This document shows positions 27,337 to 37,247 of a stretch of 64,000 bases of DNA, in pieces (position 1 is the stretch's first letter; every line of letters begins with the position of its first letter). Position numbers and translations under genes: made by a program. The notes under the pieces are model-generated. The model was not told the DNA's origin, made no database searches, and worked only from the letters and a program-made list of their open reading frames with translations. Source of the DNA: Oceanospirillum multiglobuliferum (GTDB lineage: Bacteria; Pseudomonadota; Gammaproteobacteria; Pseudomonadales; Halomonadaceae); contig NZ_FUXG01000010.1 of NCBI RefSeq assembly GCF_900167095.1, positions 1-64,000 of the forward strand, in the 5' to 3' direction.

Positions 27337-30300
27337 ATGACAACGGCCACTATGACACCATCAACCATACTAGAGCCTACACTTGAGCTGCAAAAGCTAC
27401 TCCAGCAGTTTATGGAAGATACTGCTACAGCAGATCTCATTTTAAGTGTATTACAGACAATGATTAGACTGTCAGATAGCCAATCTGCATTTCTGTTACC
27501 AAACAACAGAGGGGCAGATTGTAGCGGTGCAAAGAGTAATCAGCTGTATTGGCAATATCACGCAGGATACGAAGGTGTAAAAAAACAGATCGAGCCACAT
27601 TTGACAAAAATCAGCCATGTGTTTCAGCCTGAACTCTGCCGTACAGAGCCATTGTTTGCAAACACCTCATGTGCAGTATTAACAGCCTTTAAATCAACAC
27701 TTTTATGGCACTCATTGGGGCGTGTGGCTGTTATTCCACTACAAAGCAGCATGGGCCTACATAAAGGTGTACTTATTCTTGCTGGCAGAGATACGCCCTA
27801 TTACGCCAGCATGATTGAACATATAGAGCCATTTATCTCCTTTTGTATGAACTTGTTACTGCTCGACCAAAAGGGACTTTTGGGCAATTCACATACATCA
27901 ATCAATAACAGTCAATCTATTCCAATTTCAGAACCTAAACTTGAACAATTCAAACCTTTTTTTGACCACAGCGTTTTACCCCACGTTATTACTGATGTTG
28001 ACGGCACAATTCAACAGTGCAATGCCGCAACAGAGCAACTATTAGGCTATCCAGAAAACAAACTTGTAGGGCAACATATTGCTCGTTTCATCCCAAAAAT
28101 AAAGCTGAGCCTACACCATTTAGAACAGGAAAAAAGTTTACAGGAACTTAAAGCCTATACTAGGCAAGGCATTGCACTGTCTATACGGGCAAATACTCAA
28201 CCCCTTATTGAAGATGAGAGTTTGCAGTTCAATATTACATTGCAAGACCTAAGGCGTAATGACGAGTCTAAAGCCCATCAGCAAGCACGGGAAAAAAGAA
28301 TTCAAAAACAGATTCGCAGCACCTTAAGAATTGCCCGTATGGCCACTCAAGAACAAGCGCCTTTTGCACAGCTGGTACAACAAATCTGCGAGCTAACAGC
28401 TGAGACATTACAAGTACTACGTGTTGGAATCTGGCTGGCAGAGGAGAATAGTCCAATATTCAGAAACCTCTGTCAGATTGACCTGAATCAATCTGCTTAT
28501 AGCGAGTGTTTACCGCTTATTTTAACCAGTAAAAACCCGTTTGTTCGGCAAATAGAGCAGGTGCAGGTTTTAGCACTTGGCAATTTAAGCGAGTCGAAAA
28601 ACTCATCTCACTTTCTCTCTTCTGATTATTATCAGAGGAATAAAGTACAGACTTTAATGAGCGCGGGCATTATTAAAGAGGGCCAATTAATAGGTTTTCT
28701 CGTCATTGAAGAAAGCAACCCTGTGCTTTGGCAAGAAGATCAATTTAACTTTGCCCGTGAAGTTGCCAATTATCTACATATCCTAGTCTTGAGTAATCAA
28801 CGGCAACGTATACAGTCTGCATTGGCGCTACAAGAAGAGCAGTTCAGACTACTGTTTTTTGACAGCCCAATGCCAATGCTTGCTTTTGATCAAGAGAGCT
28901 TTCAGTTCATCTCTGTTAACGATGCCGCAACAAAAGAGTTTGGCTATTCAAAAGAAGAGATCGCAAAGAAAGGCATCTATGATCTAGTCCCCCCCTCTTG
29001 TGTGCTCGATATCCACAACATTGTTTCTGCTAATGCACAAAAGCAACATGACTACCACGTGCTTGAAACCAAAATGCAAAAACACTCCGGCGAAATAATT
29101 GATGTTGAAATCCACTCCCACGCCATAACGCTTTCTAACAGAGAAGCGATATTAATGGTGGCATTAGATATCACTCAGAAAAAACGCATTGAGCAAAGCC
29201 TACGTCAGAAGCAAAAAATGGAAGCGATTGGGCAACTCGTCGGTGGCATAGCCCATGACTTCAACAACATTACCAATATCATTCGTGGGCATACGGAGCT
29301 GCTGGAGCTAAAGCTTGTTAATCAAGATAAAGCTCAAAAGCATATCCAAGCCATATTTAAAGCAACCACTCGAACGACAAGCCTAACTCACAAGTTAATG
29401 CAGTTCTCTCGTCAGCAACAAATTAGTAGTGAGCCATTGCAAGTTAATGATGTTATTTCTGATTTAGTTGAGTTTATGAGTAAATCTTTAACTAATAACA
29501 TTCAAATTCTATTAGAGCTTGATCACAGCACACCTACTGTATTGATTGATCGTGGCGATTTTGAAGATGTGCTGATCAACTTAGCAATTAATGCCCGCGA
29601 TGCAATGGAGAGGCAAGGAACCCTTACGATTAAAACTAGCCAACACACGCTATCGGAAGATCATGTACTCATGACTCGAGACCGACAAGCAGGCCGCTAT
29701 GTTTGTGTACGGGTACAAGATACAGGTACAGGAATACCTCAAGAAATTAGAGAGCAGATATTTGATCCCTTCTTTACCACAAAAGATAAGGGTAAAGGTA
29801 CAGGGCTTGGCTTGAGCATGGTGTATGGCTTTGCTAAACGCAGTGGGGGCTTTTTAGACCTTGAGTCAATCGAGGGTAAAGGCTCGTCATTTCAAATATG
29901 GTTGCCTGTTCTTGAACAAGATAAAACCACCGAAAAAATAGAGACACAAGACGAAGCACATCTAATACCAGAACTAAAAGTACCAGAAGGCACTCAAGCT
30001 TTAGTTGTTGATGATGAAGAAGATATTCGCTCAGCGCTATCTGAAATGGTGAGTTCATTCGGATTTGTCGTAACAGAAGCGTCCAGTGCAGATCAGGCAA
30101 TACAGGTTATTCAAAGCGGCCAGCATAACTTTTCACTCATGTTGTCAGACATCATTATGCCGGGGTCTATGAACGGTGTTGCACTGGCTCATTGGGCCAA
30201 AGAGCAACGTTCAAATTTACGTATTATCTTAGCCTCAGGCTATTCTGAAAATATTAGTGTCATAGATGCACGTAAAGTGTCATGCCACTTGTTGAAAAAG

Positions 30301-30366
30301 CCTTTTGGTCGGCAAGATCTGCTAAAAGTGCTGTCATCTTGGGACTGGCCTAAAAACAAGGAATGA
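27337..30366 (+). CDS. Hybrid sensor histidine kinase (GAF-PAS-GAF-PAS-HK-REC)
   Basis: The soluble protein has 1009 residues. Reading from the N-terminus: a GAF-like domain (about 16-180), PAS (about 200-320), GAF (about 330-480), PAS (about 500-620), HisKA with H640 (GGIAHDFNNI), HATPase (about 735-860; NLAINARDAM, DTGTGI, GTGLGLSMVYG), and a C-terminal receiver with D938 (LMLSDIIMPG). No membrane helix or signal peptide is visible, so it senses cytoplasmic or membrane-permeant signals. The order and motifs fit RcsC/BvgS-unlike soluble hybrid kinases. Its stop overlaps the next ATG by four bases, so it is translationally coupled to the REC-EAL gene. Confidence 0.9.
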   Translation: MTTATMTPSTILEPTLELQKLLQQFMEDTATADLILSVLQTMIRLSDSQSAFLLPNNRGADCSGAKSNQLYWQYHAGYEGVKKQIEPHLTKISHVFQPELCRTEPLFANTSCAVLTAFKSTLLWHSLGRVAVIPLQSSMGLHKGVLILAGRDTPYYASMIEHIEPFISFCMNLLLLDQKGLLGNSHTSINNSQSIPISEPKLEQFKPFFDHSVLPHVITDVDGTIQQCNAATEQLLGYPENKLVGQHIARFIPKIKLSLHHLEQEKSLQELKAYTRQGIALSIRANTQPLIEDESLQFNITLQDLRRNDESKAHQQAREKRIQKQIRSTLRIARMATQEQAPFAQLVQQICELTAETLQVLRVGIWLAEENSPIFRNLCQIDLNQSAYSECLPLILTSKNPFVRQIEQVQVLALGNLSESKNSSHFLSSDYYQRNKVQTLMSAGIIKEGQLIGFLVIEESNPVLWQEDQFNFAREVANYLHILVLSNQRQRIQSALALQEEQFRLLFFDSPMPMLAFDQESFQFISVNDAATKEFGYSKEEIAKKGIYDLVPPSCVLDIHNIVSANAQKQHDYHVLETKMQKHSGEIIDVEIHSHAITLSNREAILMVALDITQKKRIEQSLRQKQKMEAIGQLVGGIAHDFNNITNIIRGHTELLELKLVNQDKAQKHIQAIFKATTRTTSLTHKLMQFSRQQQISSEPLQVNDVISDLVEFMSKSLTNNIQILLELDHSTPTVLIDRGDFEDVLINLAINARDAMERQGTLTIKTSQHTLSEDHVLMTRDRQAGRYVCVRVQDTGTGIPQEIREQIFDPFFTTKDKGKGTGLGLSMVYGFAKRSGGFLDLESIEGKGSSFQIWLPVLEQDKTTEKIETQDEAHLIPELKVPEGTQALVVDDEEDIRSALSEMVSSFGFVVTEASSADQAIQVIQSGQHNFSLMLSDIIMPGSMNGVALAHWAKEQRSNLRIILASGYSENISVIDARKVSCHLLKKPFGRQDLLKVLSSWDWPKNKE

Positions 30367-31583
30367 CCATGACTATTATTTCAGAGATCAGAGCACAACA
30401 TTTATTAATTATTGATGATGAAGAGGATATTTGTGAGCTAATCACAAATATTGCAGATCTATGCGGTCTACAGTCAGATTATATGGCTGAGCTAACCGAT
30501 CTTGCCATGCTTAAAGATATTGACCAGTACGACCTTATTGCACTAGATCTCTCCATGCCCAACATCGACGGTATAGAGGTTATACATTTTTTAGAGCACT
30601 TCGAAAAAAAGCCACAGTTGATCTTAATGTCTGGGTTTGAGCAAACCGTGATAGAAGGCGCTAAACGACTGGCTCAACAGCTCTCAATTCCTGTAGCAGG
30701 TGTGCTCTCCAAGCCTTTTGCTCTACAAGAGCTACAGGCTTTATTACAACAGCCTCAAGCCTCAACAATGCCTACTAGCAAACCAAAACAGAGTAGCCTA
30801 CACGCTCAATATTTTAGTATTCAAGATATTGAGTCAGGCTTAGCCGCTGGTGCTTTTATCCCCTATTTTCAACCACAGATCAACTTAGAGTCAGGTTTGC
30901 TCCACGGCGTAGAAGCTCTAGTGCGCTGGCATTATGGTTGTCAAATTATTATGCCCGATCATTTTTTGCCTATCATCGAAAGCCAACAACTTATTTTACC
31001 TATGACCAAGTCGGTGATCGAACAAACACTCAAACAGATGATCAGTTGGAGAGAGGCAGGTTTGCCTGATATACAGGTATCCATCAACTTATCAGCGGCT
31101 TATTTAAATCAGCTTAATTTGCCCCAGTTAATGACAGACCTACTACAAGAGTATCCTGTCAATAGCAGTCATATTACTTTTGAAATAACCGAACGTATCT
31201 CCTTAGAAAGCAATCAACCTACTCTAGATACAATCACTAGACTACGCTTAAAAGGCTTTTACTTATCACTAGATGATTTTGGCACGGGCTATTCTTCATT
31301 AGCTCAGTTAGATCGACTCCCGTTTAATGAAATCAAGATTGATAAAAGCTTTGTCATGCATGCGCTCAGCAGTCCTATATCAAGAGTGATAGTAGAGTCA
31401 TCAGTTGCCTTAGCTAAACAGTTGGGCGTGCGCTGTGTCGCTGAGGGTATAGAAAGTCAAGCCTGCGAACAGTTTTTGAAAGACAGTGGTTGTGATATAG
31501 GCCAAGGCTATCTTTACAGCAGAGCACTACCTAGCCATGCCTTTCAGCAGTGGGCATTAGAGTATTTAAAAAAGAGCAGCTAA
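30363..31583 (+). CDS. Response regulator with EAL phosphodiesterase output
   Basis: The protein has 406 residues, with a receiver (about 12-130, acid pocket DDEED, phosphoacceptor D62 in ALDLSMPNIDG, SKPF lysine) followed by an EAL domain (about 155-400). The catalytic set is intact: E184 (VEALVRW), INLSAAYL, EITERIS, DDFGTG, KIDKSF, AEGIE and GQGYLYSRAL. It should hydrolyse c-di-GMP under control of phosphorylation. It starts with ATGA overlapping the hybrid kinase stop, making that kinase the probable phospho-donor. This is a PvrR/RocR-like arrangement. Confidence 0.9.
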   Translation: MTMTIISEIRAQHLLIIDDEEDICELITNIADLCGLQSDYMAELTDLAMLKDIDQYDLIALDLSMPNIDGIEVIHFLEHFEKKPQLILMSGFEQTVIEGAKRLAQQLSIPVAGVLSKPFALQELQALLQQPQASTMPTSKPKQSSLHAQYFSIQDIESGLAAGAFIPYFQPQINLESGLLHGVEALVRWHYGCQIIMPDHFLPIIESQQLILPMTKSVIEQTLKQMISWREAGLPDIQVSINLSAAYLNQLNLPQLMTDLLQEYPVNSSHITFEITERISLESNQPTLDTITRLRLKGFYLSLDDFGTGYSSLAQLDRLPFNEIKIDKSFVMHALSSPISRVIVESSVALAKQLGVRCVAEGIESQACEQFLKDSGCDIGQGYLYSRALPSHAFQQWALEYLKKSS

Positions 31584-31644
31584 ATCTAAGCCATAGTGGC
31601 TCAGTAAACAATTCGGCATTTAAACATTAAGAAGGATCTGAATA

Positions 31645-32742
31645 ATGAATGAGTTAACTTTATTAATTGTTGATGATGATGAGATGCACTGTGAGTTAGT
31701 TGGAGAGATGCTTGAAGATGACTATGATATTTTCAGCGCAACTAGCAGCAACGAGGCTATAGCACTATTCTCTGAGCACAAACCAGACATTGTTCTACTT
31801 GATATTAATATGCCTGATAAAACAGGCATTGAGCTTTGCCAAGAGCTAAAGCAAGAATATAGCCACGACTTCTCTGTAATTTTTGTCTCCGGCCACAACT
31901 CACTTGAAGAACGCTTGCGAGCTTATGATGCAGGCGGCGATGACTTTGTAGCCAAGCCATTTGAAATGAAAGAGTTACAGGCAAAAGTGCACGCAGTTGG
32001 TTTATACCAAATCAACAAGCGCAGCTTAAAAGACCAAGAAGCTTTTTCTAGAACCATGGCATTTCAGTCGATGGCAGAAGCCGCCCAATACGGTCATGTC
32101 TTACAGTTCTTCAAAAACAGTATGCAGTGCAAATCGCTTGATGAATTAGCGAAGCACTTCTTTGAGATGATGCAGAACCTTAATTTAGTCACTTGCCTGC
32201 ACTTTCATGGGCGCGTTGTACGCTCTTACGATCAGGTTAATTGGCAATGCAGCCCGATAGAGGAAAATATCTTTGAACTGTTGCGCGGGGTCGGGCGCCT
32301 ATATGATTTTGATAACCGCACCATTTTAAATGACCATCATGTCTCCTTCCTCATTAAAAATATGCCGATGGATGATGAAATTAATTACGGCCGTTTGCGA
32401 GATGTCACCGCCGTTATTATCGAAGGGCTAGAAGCCAAATACCTAGATCTAGAGCGTGAGCACACTTTAAAGTCTGTACTCGATACTGTGCAGTTTATTA
32501 TTGACCAAATGAGCGAGCAAATTGCTGGGCACGAAGGGCGTATGAAGTCACAAATTAACAACCTGATATTAGAGGTGCGCTCTAGTTTTCATGCCCTTGA
32601 TTTAACGCTTGAGCAAGAGGACTACTTTACCCAAGTTATTGAGAAAAGCTTAAACGATATGGATAGCGCTGACGAAGGATTACAGCAGGCCAGCACGGCA
32701 TTAAAAGAGCTAGCCGAGAAAATCCGTATTGCTGTGCAATAA
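31645..32742 (+). CDS. Response regulator with unassigned C-terminal domain
   Basis: The protein has 365 residues. A canonical receiver (about 1-125: LIVDDDE, D53 in VLLDINMPD, AKPF) is joined to a helical and alpha/beta region (about 130-290, GAF-like in places, e.g. LVTCLHFHGRVV) and a long C-terminal helical segment (about 295-360). There is no DNA-binding or known enzymatic output. It starts 61 bp after the REC-EAL gene with AAGGA upstream and probably belongs to the same operon. It may act by protein-protein contact or by regulating one of the neighbouring kinases. Confidence 0.8.
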   Translation: MNELTLLIVDDDEMHCELVGEMLEDDYDIFSATSSNEAIALFSEHKPDIVLLDINMPDKTGIELCQELKQEYSHDFSVIFVSGHNSLEERLRAYDAGGDDFVAKPFEMKELQAKVHAVGLYQINKRSLKDQEAFSRTMAFQSMAEAAQYGHVLQFFKNSMQCKSLDELAKHFFEMMQNLNLVTCLHFHGRVVRSYDQVNWQCSPIEENIFELLRGVGRLYDFDNRTILNDHHVSFLIKNMPMDDEINYGRLRDVTAVIIEGLEAKYLDLEREHTLKSVLDTVQFIIDQMSEQIAGHEGRMKSQINNLILEVRSSFHALDLTLEQEDYFTQVIEKSLNDMDSADEGLQQASTALKELAEKIRIAVQ

Positions 32743-32795
32743 GACCAATATTTAAGAAAGGCGACCCTGTAAAGTTGATCGCTAAAAATACAGAA

Positions 32796-33530
32796 TCAAT
32801 GCCAAATCAGGCTAATAGGGTCGCTTGCCTTAAAACGGTCGGCAACTTGCGCTTGCAACAGTTCTGCCGAAGCAAGCGCATCAGTCAGCGCATGATGCGG
32901 AGTGTAAAAAGGTAAGTTATAACGGGTACGACTGTCTGCAAGTCTAATCGACACAGGCTTGCGGCCAATCAAACGGGCAATCCAGCTCAACGGATGGTGG
33001 CGATGCAAACGAGCCTCCAACTCCATTGTATCAACGACAGGAAACATTAACCCCTCGCCAAGTCTCGCTTTAAGAGCTGCATTGAGAAACGGCTGTTCAA
33101 TCCCTCGATGATGCACAACCACTATGCGCCCCTTCAATGCTTGCAAAAGTTGAGGCAGCACTTTACTCAAGTCTGGAGCCTCATCAATGTCGGAGTGCGT
33201 AATACCATGGATAACAACAGACTCTGCCCTTAACGGCTTGCCAGGGTCCAGAATCCAGTGCCGTGACTGACCGCAGTAGATACGCTGCAACGTAAAAGGC
33301 ACCAACCCAATACTAACAATGCCATTCTTTTGTGGATTGAGCCCTGTGGTTTCAAAATCCATCGCAACAAAAGGCACCTGATCTAACGCTGTATCTGGAG
33401 CTACACAACCTTCGCTGTAAAAATCTTTCAGTAATGGATGCTGTGCTTGCTCAGCCAGCTGTTGAAAGCGCTCTGGCCACTCAGTTGACACTTTTTTACG
33501 TCTATTCTGATCTGGAATCAGGTGTAACAT
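32796..33530 (-). CDS. DnaQ-like 3'-5' exonuclease-fold protein
   Basis: The protein has 244 residues with a DEDDh exonuclease domain: D58 and E60 (AMDFETTGLN), the middle HGITHSDIDEAP segment and a C-terminal HHALTDALASAELL with the catalytic His and Asp. It is not a polymerase subunit: an extra N-terminal helical stretch of about 50 residues precedes the domain. It starts 3 bp after the stop of the DUF294 nucleotidyltransferase gene. This exonuclease/nucleotidyltransferase pair recurs in gammaproteobacteria, often near acetate uptake genes, but its biochemical role is unknown to me. Confidence 0.85.
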   Translation of the reverse strand: MLHLIPDQNRRKKVSTEWPERFQQLAEQAQHPLLKDFYSEGCVAPDTALDQVPFVAMDFETTGLNPQKNGIVSIGLVPFTLQRIYCGQSRHWILDPGKPLRAESVVIHGITHSDIDEAPDLSKVLPQLLQALKGRIVVVHHRGIEQPFLNAALKARLGEGLMFPVVDTMELEARLHRHHPLSWIARLIGRKPVSIRLADSRTRYNLPFYTPHHALTDALASAELLQAQVADRFKASDPISLIWH

Positions 33531-33533
33531 CGT

Positions 33534-35468
33534 TTAATTCGCCCGGTTGGGTTGGTAGCGGAACTTCAGAAACTTCTGAGCATCACTCAAAATCTGAAAT
33601 GCTTCTTTCAGATTACGCCGCTCAAAATGCGATAGGTTTTCCGGCTTAATATTATTATCTGGTGCCTGTTTACTCTCAATGTTTAAGGCCTGATGACGGA
33701 TACGCACCATAGAGATAAACTCCATTGCATCTCTCAAGTCTGGGCCTCGATCCGGTGGTAGAATTTTTGCTTCAACTACATCATCTAGTCGATCAAAAGA
33801 GTTTTGCGCACGAGAGCCAACCGCCAAAGCATGCACCCGAATAAGATCCGCCAATGGCGCTGTACCACGGCGTTTTAGGTTAATGGCATTCTTATGTTGA
33901 CCATCTTGCTCCATAACAAAGGTTTTAAAAAAGCCCAAAGGCGGCGTTCTATTCAAGGCATTACGCGCCATGCAGGCTAAAAAACGCTGGCTGCGCCGTG
34001 CTCGACGACTAATTAATCCCTGTAATTGGTCAGCCCATTCGGTACGTCCCCAAACTCCATCCAGATCAAAGAAAATATTACTGTGCAGTAAAGACTCGGG
34101 CGTTGGATTATCAATCCAATCAACAAAATACTGCTCCCAAACAGACTTAGGCTGACGCCATCGGCGATTAGTCGCCATAACCTCACCAGTGCAGTAGCTG
34201 TAGCCACAAGCCGCTAAGCCATCACTGACAAATTTTGCCAATTTAGCAAAATACTCATCATGCTTTTCAGGATTGAAACTGTCATCCAGAATAATGGCAT
34301 TGTCCTGATCGGTGACAATCAGTTGCTCACCCCGAGCCATAGAACCCAAAGCCAAAAAGCAGTAAGGAATAGGAGGTGGGCCGAACTGCTCCTCTCCCAG
34401 TTCTAATAAACGCTGTTTAAAGCTCCGACCAATGACGGCCATTGCCGATCCCACCATGCGTGAGTTGGCATCTTCATTCACCATCCGAACAAAACTTGCC
34501 TGTACATCCGTTTGTAATGCTGCCAACTCCTCCACCGTTTGTTGGCGAAAGATACTGCTCACTACAAAGAGACTATTGCGAGATTCATAACGCACAAGAT
34601 CAGACAAGGCGATCACACCGACAGGGCGACCTTTTTTCAGCACGGGCAGGTGATGCACATTGGTGCGCAGCATGGTAAGCATGGCTTCAAAGATATACTC
34701 ATCGCTATTAATCATCACAAGCCTCTGAGACATGATCTCGTCAACCGATGTATCAAACGGTAATCCCTGTGCAACCACCCGAGTTCTTAGATCACGGTCT
34801 GTAATAATACCGCATACCTTATGCTCACTGCCGTCCGATGCCGAAACCATAGCCTGACGATAGTCAAATATCCCCTCGGACTCACTAGGATCACTGGCCT
34901 CAGGCTGTAGAATCAGCAAACAGGAAACACCTTCATCAGTCATCAACTGAGCCGCCTGCTGAACAGTTGCCATACAAGAGATCAAAACTGGTTCTCGGCT
35001 AATCAACGTTGTAATACGAGACGTTAGCAATACATTCGCATCGTCTCGCTTTGAAACGGCCTGACGCAAACGGGATTGATCTCCAACCTCGAAAAAATCG
35101 GCAAACTCTTCATGCTCATCAAAGATTGGCCGAAAGACTGACTCAGGCAGAAAGTAGATCAAGCTGTCTTCAATCGCTTTTACTGGAAACCGTACTTTCT
35201 GCCTCATCAAAAGGCTTTGATAAGCAAATAAACCACCCTCGCTCAGGCGGTTGTATAAGTCACCATTACGGCGATAAATTTCAACTGCACCGCTACGAAC
35301 AAAACAGAGATCTGAAATGGTGTCACCAAACTCCAAAATTTGGCTGCCAGCTTTGTAATAGGCTATTTCAACTTGACGGCTGGCCTCTGCAAGCACCTCT
35401 TCCGGTAAGCTTTTGAAAGGCACAAAGCGTCGAAGGCACTCAAAAATTTCTATCTGTTCGACTTCCAT
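33534..35468 (-). CDS. cNMP-binding, CBS and DUF294 nucleotidyltransferase-like protein
   Basis: The soluble protein has 644 residues: cyclic-nucleotide-binding domain (about 10-130), two CBS motifs (about 160-285), a nucleotidyltransferase-like domain (about 340-480) with the GS motif and aspartates (LGSMARGEQ, TDQDNAII), and the DUF294 C-terminal substrate-binding helical domain (about 500-640). This is the GlnD-like DUF294 architecture. It may sense cAMP-like and adenine nucleotides and modify a partner; no substrate is established here. GAGGTG lies about six bases before the ATG. It is the first gene of a pair with the DnaQ-like protein. Confidence 0.87.
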   Translation of the reverse strand: MEVEQIEIFECLRRFVPFKSLPEEVLAEASRQVEIAYYKAGSQILEFGDTISDLCFVRSGAVEIYRRNGDLYNRLSEGGLFAYQSLLMRQKVRFPVKAIEDSLIYFLPESVFRPIFDEHEEFADFFEVGDQSRLRQAVSKRDDANVLLTSRITTLISREPVLISCMATVQQAAQLMTDEGVSCLLILQPEASDPSESEGIFDYRQAMVSASDGSEHKVCGIITDRDLRTRVVAQGLPFDTSVDEIMSQRLVMINSDEYIFEAMLTMLRTNVHHLPVLKKGRPVGVIALSDLVRYESRNSLFVVSSIFRQQTVEELAALQTDVQASFVRMVNEDANSRMVGSAMAVIGRSFKQRLLELGEEQFGPPPIPYCFLALGSMARGEQLIVTDQDNAIILDDSFNPEKHDEYFAKLAKFVSDGLAACGYSYCTGEVMATNRRWRQPKSVWEQYFVDWIDNPTPESLLHSNIFFDLDGVWGRTEWADQLQGLISRRARRSQRFLACMARNALNRTPPLGFFKTFVMEQDGQHKNAINLKRRGTAPLADLIRVHALAVGSRAQNSFDRLDDVVEAKILPPDRGPDLRDAMEFISMVRIRHQALNIESKQAPDNNIKPENLSHFERRNLKEAFQILSDAQKFLKFRYQPNRAN

Positions 35469-35526
35469 AGCAGCACCTCAACACCCCACTTGTTTGGGGA
35501 AATTCGCAATTTAAAAGCAGATCATT

Positions 35527-35569
35527 TAAAAACAAAAAGGGCAGAGCGCACGATACGCCTCTGCCCTTT
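35527..35569 (-). terminator. Terminator of the BCCT transporter gene
   Basis: Reading the minus strand, AAAGGGCAGAG and CTCTGCCCTTT form an 11-bp stem followed by TTGTTTTT. It lies about 46 bases beyond the BCCT stop codon. Confidence 0.8.
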
Positions 35570-35615
35570 AGGATCTATCTTCCTTTCAAGCCTCACCTGT
35601 TAGGTTAGGCAAAAT

Positions 35616-37247
35616 TTACACTGATCTAGGCTCTGAAGCTAAGCCTTTCAAAACTGACACACAAGCTACCAACAACACTATTGTGAACGGAAAGCCCGTT
35701 GAAACAGCCATCGCTTGTAGCGCAGTAAGTCCGCCACCCAAAATCAGTGCAATTGCAACCAAACCTTCAAACGTACACCAAAAAACACGCTGAGGCTTAG
35801 GTGAGTCTACTTTCCCACCAGCAGAGATTGCATCAATAACCAAAGAACCAGAGTCAGAAGAGGTCACGAAAAATACAATAACCAGAACAATGGCAATCAA
35901 AGAGGTGATCTCTGACAAAGGCAGGGTATCCAGCATCATAAAGAGTTTAATTGGTAGATCAGCCTGACTTACAGCCTGATAACCATCATTCACTAACTGA
36001 CTAATCGCTGTACCACCAAAAGCTGTCATCCATAGCACACAAGCCAGAGAAGGTATCAACAGAACAGAGATCATAAACTCACGCACAGTACGACCACGAG
36101 AAACACGAGCAATAAACATACCTACAAAAGGAGACCAAGAGATCCACCATGCCCAGTAAAATGCAGTCCAACCAGATGCGAAGTTAACATCTTCACGCCC
36201 TATGGGGTTTGCCAACGCTGGTAAATGTTGCAGATAAGAAGATAAATTACCGACAAAGCCTGTCAAAATAGCGAGGGTGGGGCCAACAATAATCACAAAT
36301 AGCAATAATAGAGCCGCCAAAATCATATTGATTTCGGACAGGCGCTTAACACCTGCATCTAAACCTGCCAATACAGATACCATCGCCAGACCAGTAATAC
36401 CTATTACCAGCAATACATCAGTCGTTGTCCCCATCGGCACATCAAACAGATAATTCAACCCCGCACCTGCCTGTGAAGCCCCTAGTCCCAGAGAGGTTGC
36501 CAGACCAAACAATGTCGCAAACACCGCAAGAATATCAATAATGTGACCCGGCCACCCCCAAATACGCTCACCCAATAGCGGGTAGAAAACAGAGCGCATA
36601 GTCAGCGGTAAGCCTTTATTAAAAGAGAACAGCGCCAAACCTAAGGCCAGAACCGCATAGATCGCCCAAGGGTGCAAACCCCAGTGATAGATCGTTGCAG
36701 CCATAGCCAGAGATGACGCAGCCTCGGCATCACCAGCCGCCCCACCTAGGGGTGCCCAGTCGGTGCGAACGCCATTCTCCATAGTGGTGCCACCCATTGA
36801 CGATGCAAAGTGAGACAGAGGCTCAGATACACCATAGAACATCAGGCCGATCCCCATACCTGCGGCAAACAGCATCGAAAACCAACCTGCATAGGTGTAG
36901 TCAGGCGTAGCTTCGGTGCCACCAATACGCACCCTTCCCATTGGAGAAAAGATTAAGAATAGGCAAACCAGAACAAAAATATTACCAGCACTAATGAAAA
37001 ACCAATCTAGGTTAGTGGTTAACCAAGCGCGCACTGCACCAAAAATAGGTGCAACTTGAGACTGAAATATCAATGTCAGCAGAACAAAAACCACAATACT
37101 TAAACCGGAAATCATAAAAACCCGGTTGTGAATATCAAGCCCGAAAGGCCCAATTTGCAATGCGACATTATCCTGACCGATTTGATAATCCGTATTGATC
37201 GGATTTACCTCACCGTCAGGCGTCATAATATCGTTTTTATCACTCAT
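35616..37247 (-). CDS. BCCT-family betaine/choline/carnitine-type transporter
   Basis: The 543-residue inner-membrane protein has 12 hydrophobic segments. Family marks are the glycine-rich AAGMGIGLMFYGVSEPL in the third to fourth helix region and the tryptophan-rich WWISWSPFVGMFIARVSRG. The GMGIGL form is typical of Na+-coupled betaine or choline carriers. It imports a compatible solute or methylated amine, consistent with a marine lifestyle. There is no long C-terminal osmosensor tail, since it ends ASEPRSV. It has its own terminator and is probably monocistronic. The exact substrate cannot be assigned. Confidence 0.92.
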   Translation of the reverse strand: MSDKNDIMTPDGEVNPINTDYQIGQDNVALQIGPFGLDIHNRVFMISGLSIVVFVLLTLIFQSQVAPIFGAVRAWLTTNLDWFFISAGNIFVLVCLFLIFSPMGRVRIGGTEATPDYTYAGWFSMLFAAGMGIGLMFYGVSEPLSHFASSMGGTTMENGVRTDWAPLGGAAGDAEAASSLAMAATIYHWGLHPWAIYAVLALGLALFSFNKGLPLTMRSVFYPLLGERIWGWPGHIIDILAVFATLFGLATSLGLGASQAGAGLNYLFDVPMGTTTDVLLVIGITGLAMVSVLAGLDAGVKRLSEINMILAALLLLFVIIVGPTLAILTGFVGNLSSYLQHLPALANPIGREDVNFASGWTAFYWAWWISWSPFVGMFIARVSRGRTVREFMISVLLIPSLACVLWMTAFGGTAISQLVNDGYQAVSQADLPIKLFMMLDTLPLSEITSLIAIVLVIVFFVTSSDSGSLVIDAISAGGKVDSPKPQRVFWCTFEGLVAIALILGGGLTALQAMAVSTGFPFTIVLLVACVSVLKGLASEPRSV

